From Neurospora tetraspora (taxonomy: Eukaryota; Ascomycota; Sordariomycetes; Sordariales; Sordariaceae): 64,000 bases of DNA. The notes under the pieces are model-generated. The model was given only the letters and a program-made list of their open reading frames with translations. It searched no databases and was not told where the DNA came from. The stretch covers positions 5,766,001 through 5,830,000 of the forward strand of contig NW_026944383.1 of assembly GCF_033439725.1 (NCBI RefSeq). Direction: 5' to 3'. Positions 31,835 to 43,985 of the stretch are shown here, piece after piece (positions within the stretch are counted from its first letter, which is position 1; each line of letters starts with the position of its first letter). The position numbers and the translations under genes were made by a program.

Positions 31835-34800
31835 AGTAGTACCTACAACTCAATTTCAAACCGACCTTATTATTTTTTAATCTTTTTCTCTCTTCCTTTC
31901 GTAAAAGGGGGAAATTTATTTTTCGTTTCGATAATTTTAATATAATTATTAAATTCGCTATCCTAAAATTAAGTATATTACTTATTCTAATTCTTTAAAT
32001 TCCCCTTTCTTTATAATTCTTTTATTATCCCTACTGGTTTCAAAGTATATTTTTATTATAATAAATAGTAACGATTCTATTCTAATTACGACTTTTAAAC
32101 TATAAAATAACTAATAATCAAGTAAAGCGCGGCAAATTATCAACTATACCGTATCCTAGAAGTAATTTTACTATAAAGAATATTTTATGCTATTACCTAA
32201 GATTTTATTATTAAAATAATTAAACTTTATTTTAACGAAATAAATTAAATCCTTACCGAGGAAAATTGAAGTATAAAAAAATAAGAATTAAAGTTTTAAT
32301 ATAAATTAGGTCGTTAATATAGATGCAACTAATAAAGAAGTTTAATTTATCCTACGAAAGTATCGACGCCTAATTAAAAATCATCCCGTCCTAAATCGCG
32401 AAATGTAAAATATTTCCGAAGGATAAGAATAATTAAACCTATTAATTTGAAAAGAAATATTATTGTAATTATATAAATTAATTTAAGATTAATAATTATA
32501 AAATTACCGATAATACAATTAAATAGGCCACTAAAGTACTAATTCTTTCTAATATTAACGTAGTTAAAATAAACTTCTAATTCCAATCTCCTAATAACTT
32601 CTCTAATACCGTTAGAATAGCCAACACTCCTTCTATTAATTTCTTGGATACTATTAAAATAGCCAACGCTCCTCCTATTAATCCGATTTAAATTTTAATA
32701 CTGCCTTCCTTATTACAAACTCCGGCCAATTAAAATATTTATTTTATATCTCCGATAGAACCTATTATTTTACACGCTAATTTGAGTATATAAACCGCTA
32801 CTAATCTTACCGAATAATTCGCTATTAACTTAGCTACTATATATTTTACTAATATAATTCAAATAGAGGCATTAATTCGATTCGTAGTAAAATAATAATA
32901 AAAACGTTAATTCGAATAATCCGTTCCGATTATAGCCGACACTTTTCCAATTTATTTTATTAAACCTCCCTAATATATTACTCGTACTATTTAAAATAAT
33001 TTAACCCTAAGTACTATCCGTACTATTAATTAAAATTAGCGTATAATACTATTATATTATAGTATTATAATTAGGGCCCGAAACTAATATATCGCTAGCG
33101 TTACCAATGAATTATAATATCTTTGTATTAATTGCAATAACCGGCGGCCCTTAATAAAAAATTTATAAAATTTACTACTTTTTAACCAACTATTTATTAA
33201 GAAGGATAGAAATTATTATCCGAGTACGGATTATTTAATAATTTACATATTAGTAACCGGGATACATTTTATTCCGATTACATATAGTACCATAATACCT
33301 GGTTATCTTACTTATTAATAAATTAAATAAACTCCGCCGCCTAATTACTATTCCTATTAATAAATTAAAAATATTATTCCTTAAACTCCTTTACTTTAGG
33401 TCTAAATTTTCTAATATTAAATCCCTAGAATTTCTCTTTAAATATAAAATCTTCTTCCGGTTTAACCTTTCGTTATTAACTATACTAAATTCTTATTTAG
33501 CCTATTAATCCGTAGTAGCCGACAGTATATTTCGCCGAATTTCTTTCCGTTAACTTTTCTTACTATTCGGCTAATTTTAATAGTAACGGTATAATATCGA
33601 ACTCTAGAGCGCTTAATGAAATTATGCTTAATTTATTAAAAAGGATTAATTAATTTAAAAAACTAAATTAACAAACGTTCTTATATACTTAATAAGAATT
33701 TTAGTAATAAAATTATTTAATAGAAACTCTTTAACATCGAAATATTCTATCCTAACGCAGATAAAAATAAAAAGAAGAAAAATATTTATACTAATAGTAA
33801 AATTAACGTCTATACTAATTATAAACTTTTTCTCAACACTATTTACGGGACTTCGTTTATTTATACTAAATATTATAAAATTATTACTAATAATATTTAA
33901 ATATTATTATATAAAGCCGCCCTCTCTTAGTAAATTAATACGCTTTCTAATTTTAAACGTAATAAATTTTATAGTAATCTTGATAGGATTATTAACGCTT
34001 TTGATTAAATTTTCGGAGTTAAGCTTAAGAAAGCCTAAAAATAATTAAATACGTACAAATTTATTACGGAAATACATAAGAAAAACAATTACGCTCTACG
34101 TAATTATTCTATAGAAATATTTATATACGTTCGTTTATAGGGTAATAGTAATAATTTCTTACTTTATATTGGCTTATAGAATAATTTATACCCAAAATTA
34201 AAATCCTAATTATATTATACCGTAATATAAAAATAGCCCTAGAAAAAGCTATTAAACTATATAATAATAATAATCATATATTCGTTAATTATATCCCTTC
34301 CTACGCTTAATTATTCGCCCTCTAATGTTATAATTATAAGGGTAATTTTAACGAATAAATTAATAATTTCCTAGCGCATTTAGAATATTTATACTCTATA
34401 TAAATTAATATAGTTAAAAATAAATATATTATTAATACTATTATTAATATTCCTATTAAATTTACTACCTATATTAGTATTCCTATTAAATTTAAACAAA
34501 CCTTATCTTTTCTATAAAATAATTTATTTAATTCTAACCACTACTAATCAACTGTAGTAGAGGAGCTACGTAATAAAATAGTTAAAATAAATAAAAAAAT
34601 AAAAGAAATACAAATTTAGCACGTTGAATATTAGACCTCTATTCCCTATAGCTTTTAATTAAGTATATTACCGATTTTAATATTAACTTACCCTATTCGT
34701 TCCAATATATTACTATGTATCGCTCGGTTTAATATAATATCCGCCTAATTTACTTCCTACTTTAATATTTTATTTAAAATCCGCTCGCTTTATTACCAAA

Positions 34801-35210
34801 TACTAAAAATTTAATAGACTAAGGAAAATTCCCCTTCTACTAATTGTAAACATTCTTATCGTAAGGGTAATATTTTTTCATATTTTAACGAAAACTACCG
34901 CGAATTCGAAAAGGATTATAACGCCTATTAACGGCGGATAGTATAATTATTATATAATATTCTTGAAAGTTTTAGTTACAAAAATTAGGTATTATAATAA
35001 TAAGTCTAATAAATATATAGTATTCTTCTAAGAATGATATAAATACGGTTAAGTACTAAATTTAATATTTATAATAATTAAATTTATTAGGATAGATATT
35101 AAAATAATAGATAATATTAAAAACGATAACGATAGTCTTTATAATTTATTTATATTTAGCGTTCTTATTAATAGATAGTAAATACTCTTCTCCTTCCTTA
35201 AAACGGGAAA

Positions 35211-35566
35211 TATTAGGAAATATTCCAAATAATACCTAAATATTTCTACCCTATCATAATACATATTAAATTAAGCATAAGTATACTTATTTAAGTATAT
35301 TATAATATATAAGAGTACTTACCCCGTCGGTCTCTATTAAAATTAACGGATTAATTAATTATTACTTTATAACCTTTTATCTATCTTACTCACACTCTAT
35401 AAAATCGTATATAAAATTCTAAGTTGAGGTTCTCAACAATCATTATCTTTGTTTCCTTTAATAAGACTATCGCTAATCATTACGCACTATTACTCTATCT
35501 AATAACCAGTTACTCACTCTCTTATTCTCTATCAGCATTATTTATGAAGTATGTCTTCACGTAATA
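35211..35566 (+). repeat. LTR, right copy, 356 bp
   Basis: Starts TATTAGGAAATATTC, a mutated TGTTAGGA, and ends CACGTAATA. Same length as the left copy. Confidence 0.78.
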
Positions 35567-35571
35567 TTTCG
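35567..35571 (+). repeat. target-site duplication TTTCG, right copy
   Basis: RIP-altered copy of TCTCG at 31474-31478. Confidence 0.6.
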
Positions 35572-37125
35572 GTCGTTGTTATACATATAATTATACAGCT
35601 ATTCCTCGATATCTAATAATAGCTCGTCCCTTTATATAGGAAATAGCCTAGTAAAGGATTAGTAAAGGTTTTTAAACTTCTTCTCATTTATATAGATAAA
35701 TAAAGCTATATCTATTTTATTAGTAGTAAAATAGTTACGCCTTATATTCTCTAGGAAATTTATAATAGAGAAGGTTCGCTTACAAAGTAAACTATTAATT
35801 GGTATATTAAATACCCTAATTACTATCGAAGCAATAATAGAACCGTTATGTTAAATAATACTCTACTACATTTTAAAATCGAAATTCTAATAATCTTAAA
35901 TACGCTAATTAGGTACGTATATAGCCTATCGGCTAACTACGCAAAGGATTCTTAATACTAACCGTTATATTAACGTATAATTCGAGTAAAAATATATAAT
36001 ACGGGTTACGTACATAGAATCGACTATACAAATCTATATTATAACCCTCATTAAATAATTATACTGATTTAATTAATTAATAATATAAATAAAATAAATA
36101 AAGGATATCTCTAATAAACTTTACTAAGATAGAAACGAACTTACTACAATATATTATTATTAAACTACGGAAACGGGCCACTTATAACTTAGGAATACGA
36201 AAGAAAGTACTAATACTAACAATTTAATAACTTAGTAATCAAAATAGCAGTATAATAAATAAATCATTTATTAATAATTAAAGCGAATATAAATCATATA
36301 ATACTAAGAAGGCGGCGTTAAAACGCCTAAATACTAATTTATATATTAATCTCCGAGCGGTAATATATATATCGGTAATAAAATTATTAATTTTAGTAGG
36401 GGTATTGATCATTTCATTACAAATCCCAAAGACGAGGCCGGCGAAGTTCATTATAAGATGCTCGGTAATTTCCGTATACCAGTTAACCTAAAAAAAAAAG
36501 AAAATTTAATTTATAATACTAAAAAATAATACATTAATAATACGCTTACCATTATAATTACCTAACTCATTAAAGAATATATTAATATAATCGATAATTT
36601 TAATATATCGAATCTTAATTTACTATTTCATTTCTTAATAAATAATAAAGAACTACTTATTCACTAATACGCTCGCATTAGGAAGAATATAATAAAGAGC
36701 AAAGGTATAAAGAAAGGCCCTTATAAGCGATAAATTAAGAAGGTTAAAAGGCCGCCCATTGAGGAATATAGTTTTAACCGCGTATTAATCGATCTTTTTC
36801 TTCTAAGCTCCATTAAACGCGACCGCGTACTATCTAATATCCTTATAATATTCAATAATTTAACAAATACAATATACTTAATATTATTAATACTTATTGA
36901 AATAAGCGCGCAAGCGGGTAATATTACTCGCTTAATGATTATTATGGTAATTATACTAAGCGATCTATATCGTACAGCCGGGTTCATTCCATAAAGTAAA
37001 CTCTCTAAATATAGCTTCATTTCTAGGGTTTCGTAGAGGGGGCATAGTATTAAAAGTAGCAATACAATATAAAAATACTTATTGATATAATGAACAGTAG
37101 AGAAATAGCCCAGTTGATGCCCAAT

Positions 37126-37893
37126 ATATGCCCAATCTAGGGGGTAGGGAGGGGAGGGCACGGACTGTGGCACGGACCATCGTTTTAGCGGTAATAACTG
37201 AAAATATAAGGGTAAGGAAAAAATGGGATACTTTCCGTTCCTATCGAATACTAGGAGCAACGGCCCAACACCCGACTTCGGTGATGGCCAACATCCACTT
37301 CCCCATGACATGGGACTTCATCACAGCCGCGGAGGAATGGTTTTGATACTTGTTTACAAGCTGGCTACATATTGAGGACCCGAAAAATAAGGCAACCGGA
37401 AAAGATCACCTGGTCTACGGAAGGCTCGCTTACCTGCATGCTTCTTTTGCGGGGCCGAGACATGATGCTTTGTTGCCTGGTCTTAAATTCCCGCTCATGT
37501 TGTACGAAGTCTTTGGACTGACAGGTCGTACGGATCCATGTGTCTGCTGTCTGGTGCAGGTCGGAAAAGACATGTTTGAGGTAACCATCTGTTTTGGTAC
37601 TTGCCAGTGTGGGTAGGATTGGAGGAATGTGTTGTAAGGAAATAATCAGTTGGTGAAGTTCAAACTCTTGACAAGGCAGTCAGTCGGAAAGGCATCTGTT
37701 ACACATGAGATAGCACGGAATGAAAAAAATGTTTGGATCCAAAAACATAGAGGTATGTATGTACTCGCTAATTAAGCTTTAACAACCATAGTAGTGACAG
37801 TAGTCCACTTGTATGTTCCTCAAGGGCGCCCTCTCATCTATTTCCACTCATGTCCTCATGATCGCATTCACTTCATCAACCCAGCAGCCTCCT
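37126..37893. other. intergenic, normal composition
   Basis: Short frames (plus 37128-37346 and 37350-37616) have no domain and are interrupted by stops. This is the 3' flank of the secreted protein gene and the edge of the RIPped block. Confidence 0.5.
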
Positions 37894-38428
37894 TTAGACG
37901 CAGTTAGTGCACTGGCGGCACTGGATGTAATGAGCCGCATGACCAGCATCCTGGCCGCCATTGTAAGAGTACAAGTTGCTCTCGCCGGGGTAGGTAAGGA
38001 TGGCGAGGCCGGAGCCGGTGCAGGATCCATCGCTAAAGTTCAAAGCGTTAGCATCTCTGTCATATTGCATGGAGGAAGCGGCGGCACGTACGCAAAGAGG
38101 CGGCAGATGGCGCCCTGGTCGGGGCCAGCAGAGCCAATGTGGCCATCATAGGTGGAGGGAAGCTTGGTGCAGGTTCCGCTGATGCCGAGGCTCAGGACCT
38201 GGCAGGTGTTGGTCCAGTTGGAACCGGTGCAGACGTAGACCTAGAGGAGGAAATGTGTGAGCTTCATGACTTTTAGATAGGAAGCTGGATGGTGAGCAAA
38301 GTTCAGGGACTACTAACATTGCCGGGAGTGCGAGCCACGAGAGCAGGGTGCTCAGCCGAGGAAGGAGCGGCGAGGACGGGAGAGAGGACGGAGAGGAGGG
38401 AGATGGTGATGGCAAGGATGGACTGCAT
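37894..38428 (-). CDS. small secreted cysteine-rich protein, 132 aa (effector-like)
   Basis: Three exons: 38428-38318, 38240-38092 and 38032-37894. Introns run GTTAGT...CTCTAG and GTACGT...TTTAG, the second with a GCTAAC branch point. Residues 1-20 are a signal peptide (MQSILAITISLLSVLSPVLA), then a short SSAEHPALVAR stretch that could be a propeptide. The mature part has eight cysteines (YVCTG, NTCQV, GTCTK, AICRL, GSCTG, then CRQCTNC), an even number that could form four disulfides. GPDQGAIC and YPGESNLYSY resemble a widespread family of small secreted ascomycete proteins of unknown role. It lies about 0.8 kb from a RIPped block, as effector genes often do. Function not known. Confidence 0.78.
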
Positions 38429-38581
38429 TTTGGCGGTTGTTGGTGGGTTTGGTTGTGACGTTGAAAGTCGAGGAGGAGGATGTTGAGAGTTGAGAGTTGA
38501 GAGTTGAGTAGATGATGTTGTGACGATTGCTGTTGATGTTGTGATGAGTGAACTGACTTGATGAAGGGGAATCTCCTGATC

Positions 38582-38587
38582 TTTATA
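38582..38587 (-). promoter_or_regulatory. TATA box of the secreted protein gene
   Basis: TATAAA on the minus strand about 155 bp upstream of the ATG at 38428. A four-fold TTGAGAG repeat at about 38484-38507 lies in the leader. Confidence 0.5.
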
Positions 38588-39688
38588 CTCGATGAGCTAG
38601 GTCAATGCCGCTTGGTCTTCCCCAAAATCACAAAGCTATCGCCGGCTAAACATAGCTACGAGTCAACGACACGAAGCATGCTCATCAACCGTACTATCTC
38701 CACTACTTTTCCGACTGCGTCGCTTCAGCCACAGCCGTCATGGGCTCATGACGCCAATGAGACTCCAGAAGTGTGCTGGATCGGGATGGTAGCACGATCT
38801 CACATTCAGCTACAAACTGCAGTGAGATGCAAAAGTGAAGCAGCTTGCCGACGATATGACCCTCGTCCGTGGAGTATACGGACCGATGATCTCTCGTGGC
38901 TCGTGCTGCTTACTCAGTCAAACAATGTTTGGTTTGCTAGCCCAGAAGCGGGTTAGTGATCCTTTCAAGACCCTGTAGATCAGAAGACCAACGGATTGTC
39001 TGGAAGACAACAAACGTTAATTAAAAAGATGCATGTAGTGACATTGTAGGTGGATGAATGGTGCGTTTTCCATTGTAGCTTTGTGAGGTGCCTTTTCTTA
39101 GCGGTGCTTTTTCTTAGCCGCAAAGGATTCTTGAGAACGCTCCCGCCCCAGCCACGATTGGGATTGTTACACGGATGGAACACGAGGTTACTAAGCCGTC
39201 CTCTCGTGTTGTGGCTAGTCGTATGTCAACAACCGCTATTATTGGTGGGTATGAGCGAATGGGAAACACATACAGATATTGACTTCCCAAAAAGCACCCA
39301 GGAGCCGACGACATCAATAATATTAGTGAGATGCAGCAGATCACGTCTCCACTTTGGAGGAGATATCTCAACTTGTGGGTATCATATCGCTGTCTAGCGC
39401 TGACTGCGCAGTCGAGTGACGATGTGGATCTCGAAACTTGTTAAAACCGGGTATTCTAGGCAACACGGTTGACATGGCCAGTGCCAGAAGGATGCGACTC
39501 CTTCCACTGCTTTTGATGTTGCTGACTACTGCGCTTCAATAGTCCTCCCTCTTTTCGGTCAACACAGCGAGGGACAGGATACCTAAGTAAGTCGCAAGGG
39601 AGCGGTGGGTCGTGGATGCGGCTCTTCCGTCGTGCCAGATACCATGATCTTGAACAGTGCTTGTGCTAATCGCAACACGACCTTGTAA
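38588..39688. other. intergenic, 1.1 kb
   Basis: Frames at plus 38558-38956 and 39050-39397 lack recognisable content. Contains the upstream region of the secreted-protein gene and the 3' flank of the next gene. Confidence 0.5.
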
Positions 39689-40942
39689 CTAGTAACCGAG
39701 TTGTGACTTGAAATCCTCCCAGTCAACAATCGTCAAGACGTGCGAGATCTTGCCATGTTCGAGCCAATAAAAGGCATGCTCAGCGAAATGCACCCGGCGC
39801 CCATTGGGCATGGCACTACCAAAGGACTTGATGGGCAGCCCAGCAAATTCGATACGGACAGCAATCTGCTGCTTTGCCTCGTCAATGAGAACGGTCCGTG
39901 GAACAAACTGGAGGCCGGCAATGGCGTCAAACGCGTTCTCAATCAACTGGCCGTAGTGGTTCAGAGCCATCTCAGCACCATTCCAGACCACCGTCCCCTT
40001 GCAAAACTGGTGTAAGTCTTGTTGCATAGTTTTCCCGTTGATACATGCGATATAGTCGTCATAGAATTGTCGTAGGTCAATGGAAGAAGGAGGCGGCGGG
40101 GGCCTGAAGTTGGGAACCGGAATAATGTTGGGTGACTGCCGGCGCTTCTCGTCTCCGTCCACGATATCTTGGATCTCGCTAATTCTTTCGTCGGTAAAGT
40201 AGACAAACATGTGTCGCGCGTATTCGGTCTGCTTTCTTTGTGACGAAGCCGTATAGCCAAGACGAGTATGCGGTCCTTGTACGACAAGGTCCTTCACTTT
40301 CAACCTCGCTGCCACGGGCTCTTCGTCTTCTCCCGGTGTACCAGCAACGAGGGTGACAATTTCCATTTGGGTGTGGGATCTATGCGAGAATTCCTCTTTG
40401 AAGGTTTCCACAAGCTGGTACAGTGAAATGTCTTCTTTGTTGTACGTAATGGTCCCCTGGACTTCGTCGCTCAGGAAGCTCCATTGGCGTCGGTTGATGC
40501 GGTCAATAAAGGATCTGAAGCGCCTTTTGTTATCGATTTCGGTTGGCGGATTAAGCGTGACGGTACGTTCCGAATCGAAGGACGAACTTGTCAGTGGGAG
40601 AGAATCGGAAAACGAAGGAGTTTGAAACTCGGAGCCCAACTGTTCAAGCATCCTCGCGCGCCTAGCGGCAGTGTCCATGAGCTCGGACATGCCAAGAAAA
40701 GAATTGTGGAGGACTGGATCACGAAGTGGTTCGGGATCTTGACGGAAAGTTAGAGTGGTCGAGGGATTGTGCGACCGGGAGGGACCTTGCGAGGGCTCAA
40801 ATTCATCATCACGCGCTGGCAATAGCGCGTCGTCTTCCTGGCGGGTTGAGATAGAGGAGCTTGAGATGAAGGACGAAAGAGCAGCTTGTCCCGACGCCGG
40901 TTCGTCCAGCGAGGGATCCTCTGAGGCGTGTGATGATGACAT
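39689..40942 (-). CDS. protein with two SnoaL/NTF2-like domains, 417 aa
   Basis: Start ATG at 40942 in the ideal context GCCACCATG; upstream codons in the same frame look like leader. Residues 1-130 are Ser/Pro/acidic and probably disordered. Residues 138-262 and 289-411 each look like an NTF2-like fold: RRFRSFIDRINRRQWSFL and RQFYDDYIACINGKTM begin the two copies, each followed by beta strands, and HAFYWLEHGKISHVLTIVDWEDF closes the second. The SnoaL family includes polyketide cyclases, but many fungal members are uncharacterised and no polyketide genes lie nearby. No signal peptide. The promoter is truncated at about 230 bp by the nested transposon block starting at 41172. Confidence 0.75.
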   Translation of the reverse strand: MSSSHASEDPSLDEPASGQAALSSFISSSSISTRQEDDALLPARDDEFEPSQGPSRSHNPSTTLTFRQDPEPLRDPVLHNSFLGMSELMDTAARRARMLEQLGSEFQTPSFSDSLPLTSSSFDSERTVTLNPPTEIDNKRRFRSFIDRINRRQWSFLSDEVQGTITYNKEDISLYQLVETFKEEFSHRSHTQMEIVTLVAGTPGEDEEPVAARLKVKDLVVQGPHTRLGYTASSQRKQTEYARHMFVYFTDERISEIQDIVDGDEKRRQSPNIIPVPNFRPPPPPSSIDLRQFYDDYIACINGKTMQQDLHQFCKGTVVWNGAEMALNHYGQLIENAFDAIAGLQFVPRTVLIDEAKQQIAVRIEFAGLPIKSFGSAMPNGRRVHFAEHAFYWLEHGKISHVLTIVDWEDFKSQLGY

Positions 40943-41166
40943 GGTGGCCTGAGTGCGTTGGTGTGAAAATCCTGACTTCGAGGATGGAAGTTGAGAAGAA
41001 GGGGACGGGGGACAGGGATGGGAGCTCGGGAGGCAGGATAGTGACACGAGACAAAGACGAGAATGACGGGATGGGTGGACCAAATGGACCCCGCTTCTGT
41101 CGCGCTTTCACGTGTTGATAAGGTTGATGATAAGAAACAGCGCGGGGGCCCGGGCCACCAGTTCCG

Positions 41167-41171
41167 ACTCG
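41167..41171 (+). repeat. target-site duplication ACTCG, left copy
   Basis: Pairs with ATTCG at 61289-61293 with one C-to-T difference. Confidence 0.7.
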
Positions 41172-41335
41172 TGTCAGAGGCCAAGGGATCCACCGGGCGT
41201 GCACGTGCCCAGCTGGATTGGGATATGCGGGATTTTTACCCAGATGCCAGAGCTTTAAGTCTGCAGAGCCAGTCTTATAGATATATATAATCAAGCCACG
41301 TTGAACCCATATTGATTATTACTAATAATATTACA
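41172..41335 (+). repeat. LTR of the outer Copia, left copy, 164 bp
   Basis: Starts TGTCAGAGGCC and ends ATATTACA. Its outer 110 bp are nearly unmutated while the inner end is RIPped. Confidence 0.85.
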
Positions 41336-41406
41336 ATTAAGAGTCTTATTAATTCGACCGTTAAAATTATTACTAGTAACGACAACCGATTAAACGATTG
41401 CCAATA

Positions 41407-42200
41407 ATGTCTACGATTAAAATTAATAGCGTTACTTTTAACGGCCCTAGGAATTGGCCAGCTTAGGAAGATACTTTTATTTTTATAGCCTAGGACCTAA
41501 GTCTTTAGAAATATATCAACCCAGATAATTACGTTCTTTAGCCAACCGAACTAGTAAAACCTAATATCGCTAACTACTAAGGGGAAATTCCCATTAGAGA
41601 AATTGAAGAAATTAAGAAGAATAGGGAGGCTACCCTATTTATTACTGTTAAACTATATAGCTTTTATTATAAGTACGACTACTATAATTATATAATTGAG
41701 AAATTGAATTAGCGTATAGAGGTTAAGACCTTTTCTAACTTAGGTATTAAGAAGATTATACTAAGTCGTTGGATGTTTAAAACCGTTAGAGGTAATTACT
41801 AGGAGATTAATTTTATTAAATATATTAATCTATACAAATAATATAATAATTTTGATAAATTTACTGCCTTTAACGACTGTAAAGTAAAGAAATTCGCCTG
41901 GGCTAAACTTATTAATATTTTTAAACCCCTTAGTAAAATTAACCGTAATTAATATAATTAGACTTTTTAGTAGGAGGCAGCTATAACCTTTTATATTACT
42001 AGAGGAATTATAAGAATAAATAAATTAAATTTATAGTTCCTAGAATTCTATATAATTATAAAATCAAATCATTATACCGCTCAGGTAAATAAGTATTAAT
42101 TTTAATATAATAAAGAGATTAAAAGAAACTTCAATTTTAAAATGTCTTTCTATACTGTAACTAAGGACTTTCGTAAAATAGTAATAATGAGTATTATTTA
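41407..42200 (+). pseudogene. gag remnant of the outer Copia
   Basis: From the ATG at 41407 one frame gives Copia Gag-like sequence broken by many TAG/TAA codons, each one transition away from CAG, CAA or TGG. Typical RIP inactivation. Confidence 0.55.
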
Positions 42201-43481
42201 GGGAAAGGGTTACGCCCCCCTATTTAAGGGTATTATATTCGTAATTACGTTAAGCGGTAAGTTTATTAAAAAGAACGTTCTTAATAACAAATAAAATTTT
42301 AGCCCGGAAATAGAGGGATCGGGAGAGGCTATAAATAAAAACGGTAAATTTAGGAAGAATAATGATAGAAATAAGCGTACTTTTTCTTCGTTCTTACTAG
42401 CGAATAAACGACTACAACAATTTCTATATAAATTTATAAATAGCCGGGCTATAATTTAGATAAATATTATTATATTAGGTTATAGTTAGCCTACGAAAGT
42501 TAAATCAGAAGTTTTATTATTAAAAAACGTACGCTCGCTAATTTAAAGAAGGATAAAATACTTAAAGAAGCCGTTAATTATTTACGAATATAGTAGGACA
42601 ACGAAGATTAAAATAATTAATTCTATAATCCTTAAATAAGTAAAAATAATTCTTTAATACTTATAACGAAATGTAGGGCTATATACTTATTAAAAGATTT
42701 TATAATCTTCAATTTAGGTATAATAATATATATTTTTGATAAAATTAGACGTTTCGAAAATTTTATTTCTTTAAATACTAATAATTACGTATAGGCGGGA
42801 AATAAAGGGATTCTTATAGAAGAATAAAATATTATTATAATTATAGTTTAGGATAACGATAGAAATAGAGAACTCCAACTCTCTAACATCACTTTAATAT
42901 TAGTTATAGCCTATGATTTCGTATTCTTAAAATAATTTTAAAATAAATAAATGGATTAGGACTATAAAAATAGTTATTTACATTCTCGCCTTCTAAATTC
43001 CTTTATTTATGATATTCTCTCTAAATATAAAAAATTTATTTTAAAATATATTCTTTTATAAAATAGCGTCAACGAATCTTGTTTTACTATACAGTATATG
43101 AACTATATTAAGCGGAAGTCCCAAAAAAGTAAGCCCCTTTATTAGTATCTTCAATTTAACTACCCGGGACCTAAGATTTTAATTAAATTAACGGAATAAA
43201 AGTATAACGTACAATTTAAAGGACCGGATATAATATATTGCAAATTATATATTAAAACTAAATTAAAGCATTAAGTACGTAGAGAAATTCGTAATTATTT
43301 GGACGGCCCAAGATTACAATTAGTTATCGACTTCTTTTTTATATAAGGAAATAAAAGTAGGGGGTTAGAAATATTCAAATTTAATAGTAATTATAAATTA
43401 GTAGTTTAAATTCGTTTAAGTATATTATTTAAGTAATAGAAAAGTTGAATTTATTATTGCGTATTTAAAATCCTTTTATAT

Positions 43482-43985
43482 TGATTTGGGGAACTTTTTC
43501 TATTTTTTTTAGTGTAAACTAAGGGGGTTATTAGAAATAGAGTAATTTGGATAGGGAGGAGCAGATCTGTTGGACTATCTCTCCCAAATTTCGAAGGTAA
43601 GCAATTATAGTAGAGATCTCTAGGGATAAAAAGGGTAGCACTCCTCCTTAAGACGAGAGGGAGGGAGGTAAGTAACTTAGACTAGATATTACTTCGACCA
43701 GCAGAATACACTCGAACTTCGCTCCCAAAAAGACTTAACCATTGAATTTTACTCGTAATCCCCTCCTTAAAAAATTAACTTCCCAATTTGCTCCTTACTC
43801 TAAAATAATTAATTTAAAGGTAAAGCTCTACTTCCCCTTCCCTTCTTTAATAGTTAATAGCTACGGTTTAGAAGCTTTATTTCAATAACTTCGTAAAATT
43901 ATTTTTAACTTTTAAATTAATATTTTACTCTAAAGTTTTAAATAGGCTATTCTTTTCTATAGTAGTATATTTTTACGCTATTTTA
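43482..43985 (+). repeat. Gypsy LTR, left copy
   Basis: Starts TGATTTGGGGAACTTTTTC. Shares long unmutated stretches with the right copy, such as CGACCAGCAGAATACACTCG. Confidence 0.8.

Larger units (their letters stand above)
31479..35566 (+). mobile_element. RIP-degraded LTR retrotransposon, 4088 bp
   Basis: Two 356-bp direct repeats bound it, with near-identical 5-bp flanks. A polypurine run AAAACGGGAAA directly precedes the right LTR, giving plus-strand polarity. At 4.1 kb it is short for an autonomous element. I could not read reverse transcriptase motifs, and it may be a non-autonomous derivative. The interior is RIPped. Confidence 0.75.
31191..37125. other. AT-rich RIPped block, composite
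   Basis: Almost no GC-rich sequence and stops in all frames. A complete LTR element (31479-35566) sits inside. The flanks 31191-31478 and 35567-37125 are probably halves of the older element it entered. In the right flank the minus strand still gives a fairly open reading near 36300-36480 (segment NFAGLVFGICNEMIN) and one 196-codon frame at 36721-37311, but I cannot assign the family. No terminal repeats of the older element could be found. RIP ends abruptly near 37125. Confidence 0.65.
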
